64,000 nt of DNA from Eudromia elegans (Eukaryota > Chordata > Aves > Tinamiformes > Tinamidae): contig PTEX01000164.1 of assembly GCA_003342815.1 (NCBI GenBank), positions 535,748 through 599,747 of the forward strand, read 5' to 3'. Position numbers and translations under genes: made by a program. The notes beneath the pieces were generated by a model that made no database searches, was not told the origin of the DNA, and saw only the letters and a program-made list of their open reading frames with translations. Position 1 is the stretch's first letter. The number at the start of each line of letters is the position of its first letter. Positions 62,995 to 64,000 of the stretch are shown here, piece by piece.

Positions 62995-64000
62995 AGTTGT
63001 CAAAACCACTCGAAGTGGGAGTGGAAGTATTTGAGAAGCACCTTGACAGCTCCCTGTGTTGCCCTGGAGGAATCTGAGTCTGTTCTAGCTGGGGGGCACA
63101 GTCCTCCTTGCAGCAGCGCTGCGATCTGCTTATGTGCCCTGTCCCTCCCAACGTTCTAGACAGCTGCTGAAGACCAAACGCTTGTGTAGCTGTTCAGCTC
63201 GTCTGCTTTGCGGAGGTACCAGAGTACCTCCAGAGCTGGAGGTACCGGGGTACTCCAGGTTCCTGCAGGGTTACTTGCAGCAGAGCCCTGGAGCTCCCCG
63301 CTGGCGTGTGGTACCCGCTGCTGCCCGAGCACTGGCAGCCCGTGGTGTGGTAGCCGATAAGCTGGAGGTGGTGGCTGCTCCCTGAAACTCCAGCACACGC
63401 CTTCGACCATGCTTATTCTGTTCCCCACTATGAGATGAGATCGACAAAACTTTGCCACTCTGAGAAGGGTTTTAGCCCATATCTGAAACACATATTTTAT
63501 CCAGAATAAGTAGTAAGAGTCTAGCTTTTTCTTCCCACCTATCTAATCTTTGAAGTCTTTGATGCTGTTATTTTTTCCTAATTTCGCTTTTTAGAAAATT
63601 ACACTCTTTGAAGAGAACTGCACTCCCCCTTTCATCCTCTTGTAATAGGGATGGAAGGGCAGGCTGAAATTCCTAATCTTAACCTGAGGAGATACTTTAG
63701 AGAACATCAGAGAGCCTGTCCCTCCTGTACCTAAGCCTTAGGTGTGAATCTGGGCCATGTTCCTAAGTTGGGATGAAAATAGGATGTGAAAGTTGATTAC
63801 AGCAGTAGATTTTGCTATATTTTGATACTTTTTTTAATTTTAGAAACATAAACTATACAATTATATTTATTTAGAGGATACTTTTCATTGATTTATAGGT
63901 GGTAGAGCATAGATTATGAACTCAATTGTTATCTGAAACACCTTGTTTTCCAAACGCAGTTCAAGCCCGCCCTTTCACCGCTTCCTGCCACAGCCCCCTT
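62995..64000. other. Window end without supported gene
   Basis: The GC-rich part 63050-63390 holds the tandem hairpins and overlapping ORFs on both strands (63134-63385 plus, 63156-63491 minus) with no motif. The last 500 bases are AT-rich and empty. Confidence 0.6.
63212..63260. repeat. Two tandem copies of a KpnI-type hairpin unit
   Basis: GGAGGTACC occurs at 63212 and 63238, a period of 26 bases. In the first copy GGAGGTAC pairs with GTACCTCC (63224-63231) over a 4-base loop. The second copy is similar but imperfect (GGTACTCC). It is a small diverged tandem duplication of an inverted repeat in a GC-rich stretch. Confidence 0.7.

Overview
The window looks like a piece of a bird chromosome. 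It is AT-leaning, CpG-poor vertebrate DNA with very little interspersed repeat. The only repeats I can assign to a family are two antisense fragments of CR1, the LINE typical of birds and other sauropsids: a clear, old copy at about 18610-19045 and a short 3' end piece at about 11005-11065. There are no operons, no recognisable rRNA or tRNA genes, no CRISPR array and no intact retrovirus or transposon.

No gene can be named. The open reading frames longer than 60 codons are what chance gives in 64 kb of two-stranded DNA. None shows a family motif I recognise, and the GC-rich patches produce overlapping frames on both strands. The sequence is best read as intergenic and/or intronic. Short stretches could still be exons: they have a polypyrimidine tract plus AG, one uninterrupted frame and a good GT donor. 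The best are 27256-27382 (+), 41197-41288 (+), 57108-57208 (+), 62332-62501 (+) and 51285-51475 (-). Each is a candidate only. Such acceptor-ORF-donor combinations also arise by chance many times in 64 kb, so confidence is low throughout.

Layout: 1-18600 is mostly featureless AT-rich sequence with one CR1 scrap. 18610-19045 is the old CR1. 19050-43280 is featureless apart from GC-rich patches (about 20380-20600, 22000-22210, 28840-29280, 37000-37860), a perfect 13-bp-arm hairpin at 27126-27154, two + strand exon candidates and a cluster of octamer (ATGCAAAT) sites from 39.4 to 42.8 kb. 43285-43900 is the only stretch that looks like a CpG island (about 20 CpG in the core 43415-43650) and is the best promoter candidate. 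From 45 kb to the end, exon-like pieces are denser. Two CpG-rich blocks at 45102-45166 and 60481-60616 share five ordered motifs and look like two copies of one unnamed element.

If the + strand candidates from 45.2 to 62.9 kb belonged to one transcript, their reading phases would be compatible (45262 to 57108 to 59882 to 62332 to 62902). RNA-seq or alignment to annotated bird genomes would settle this at once. I could run neither.
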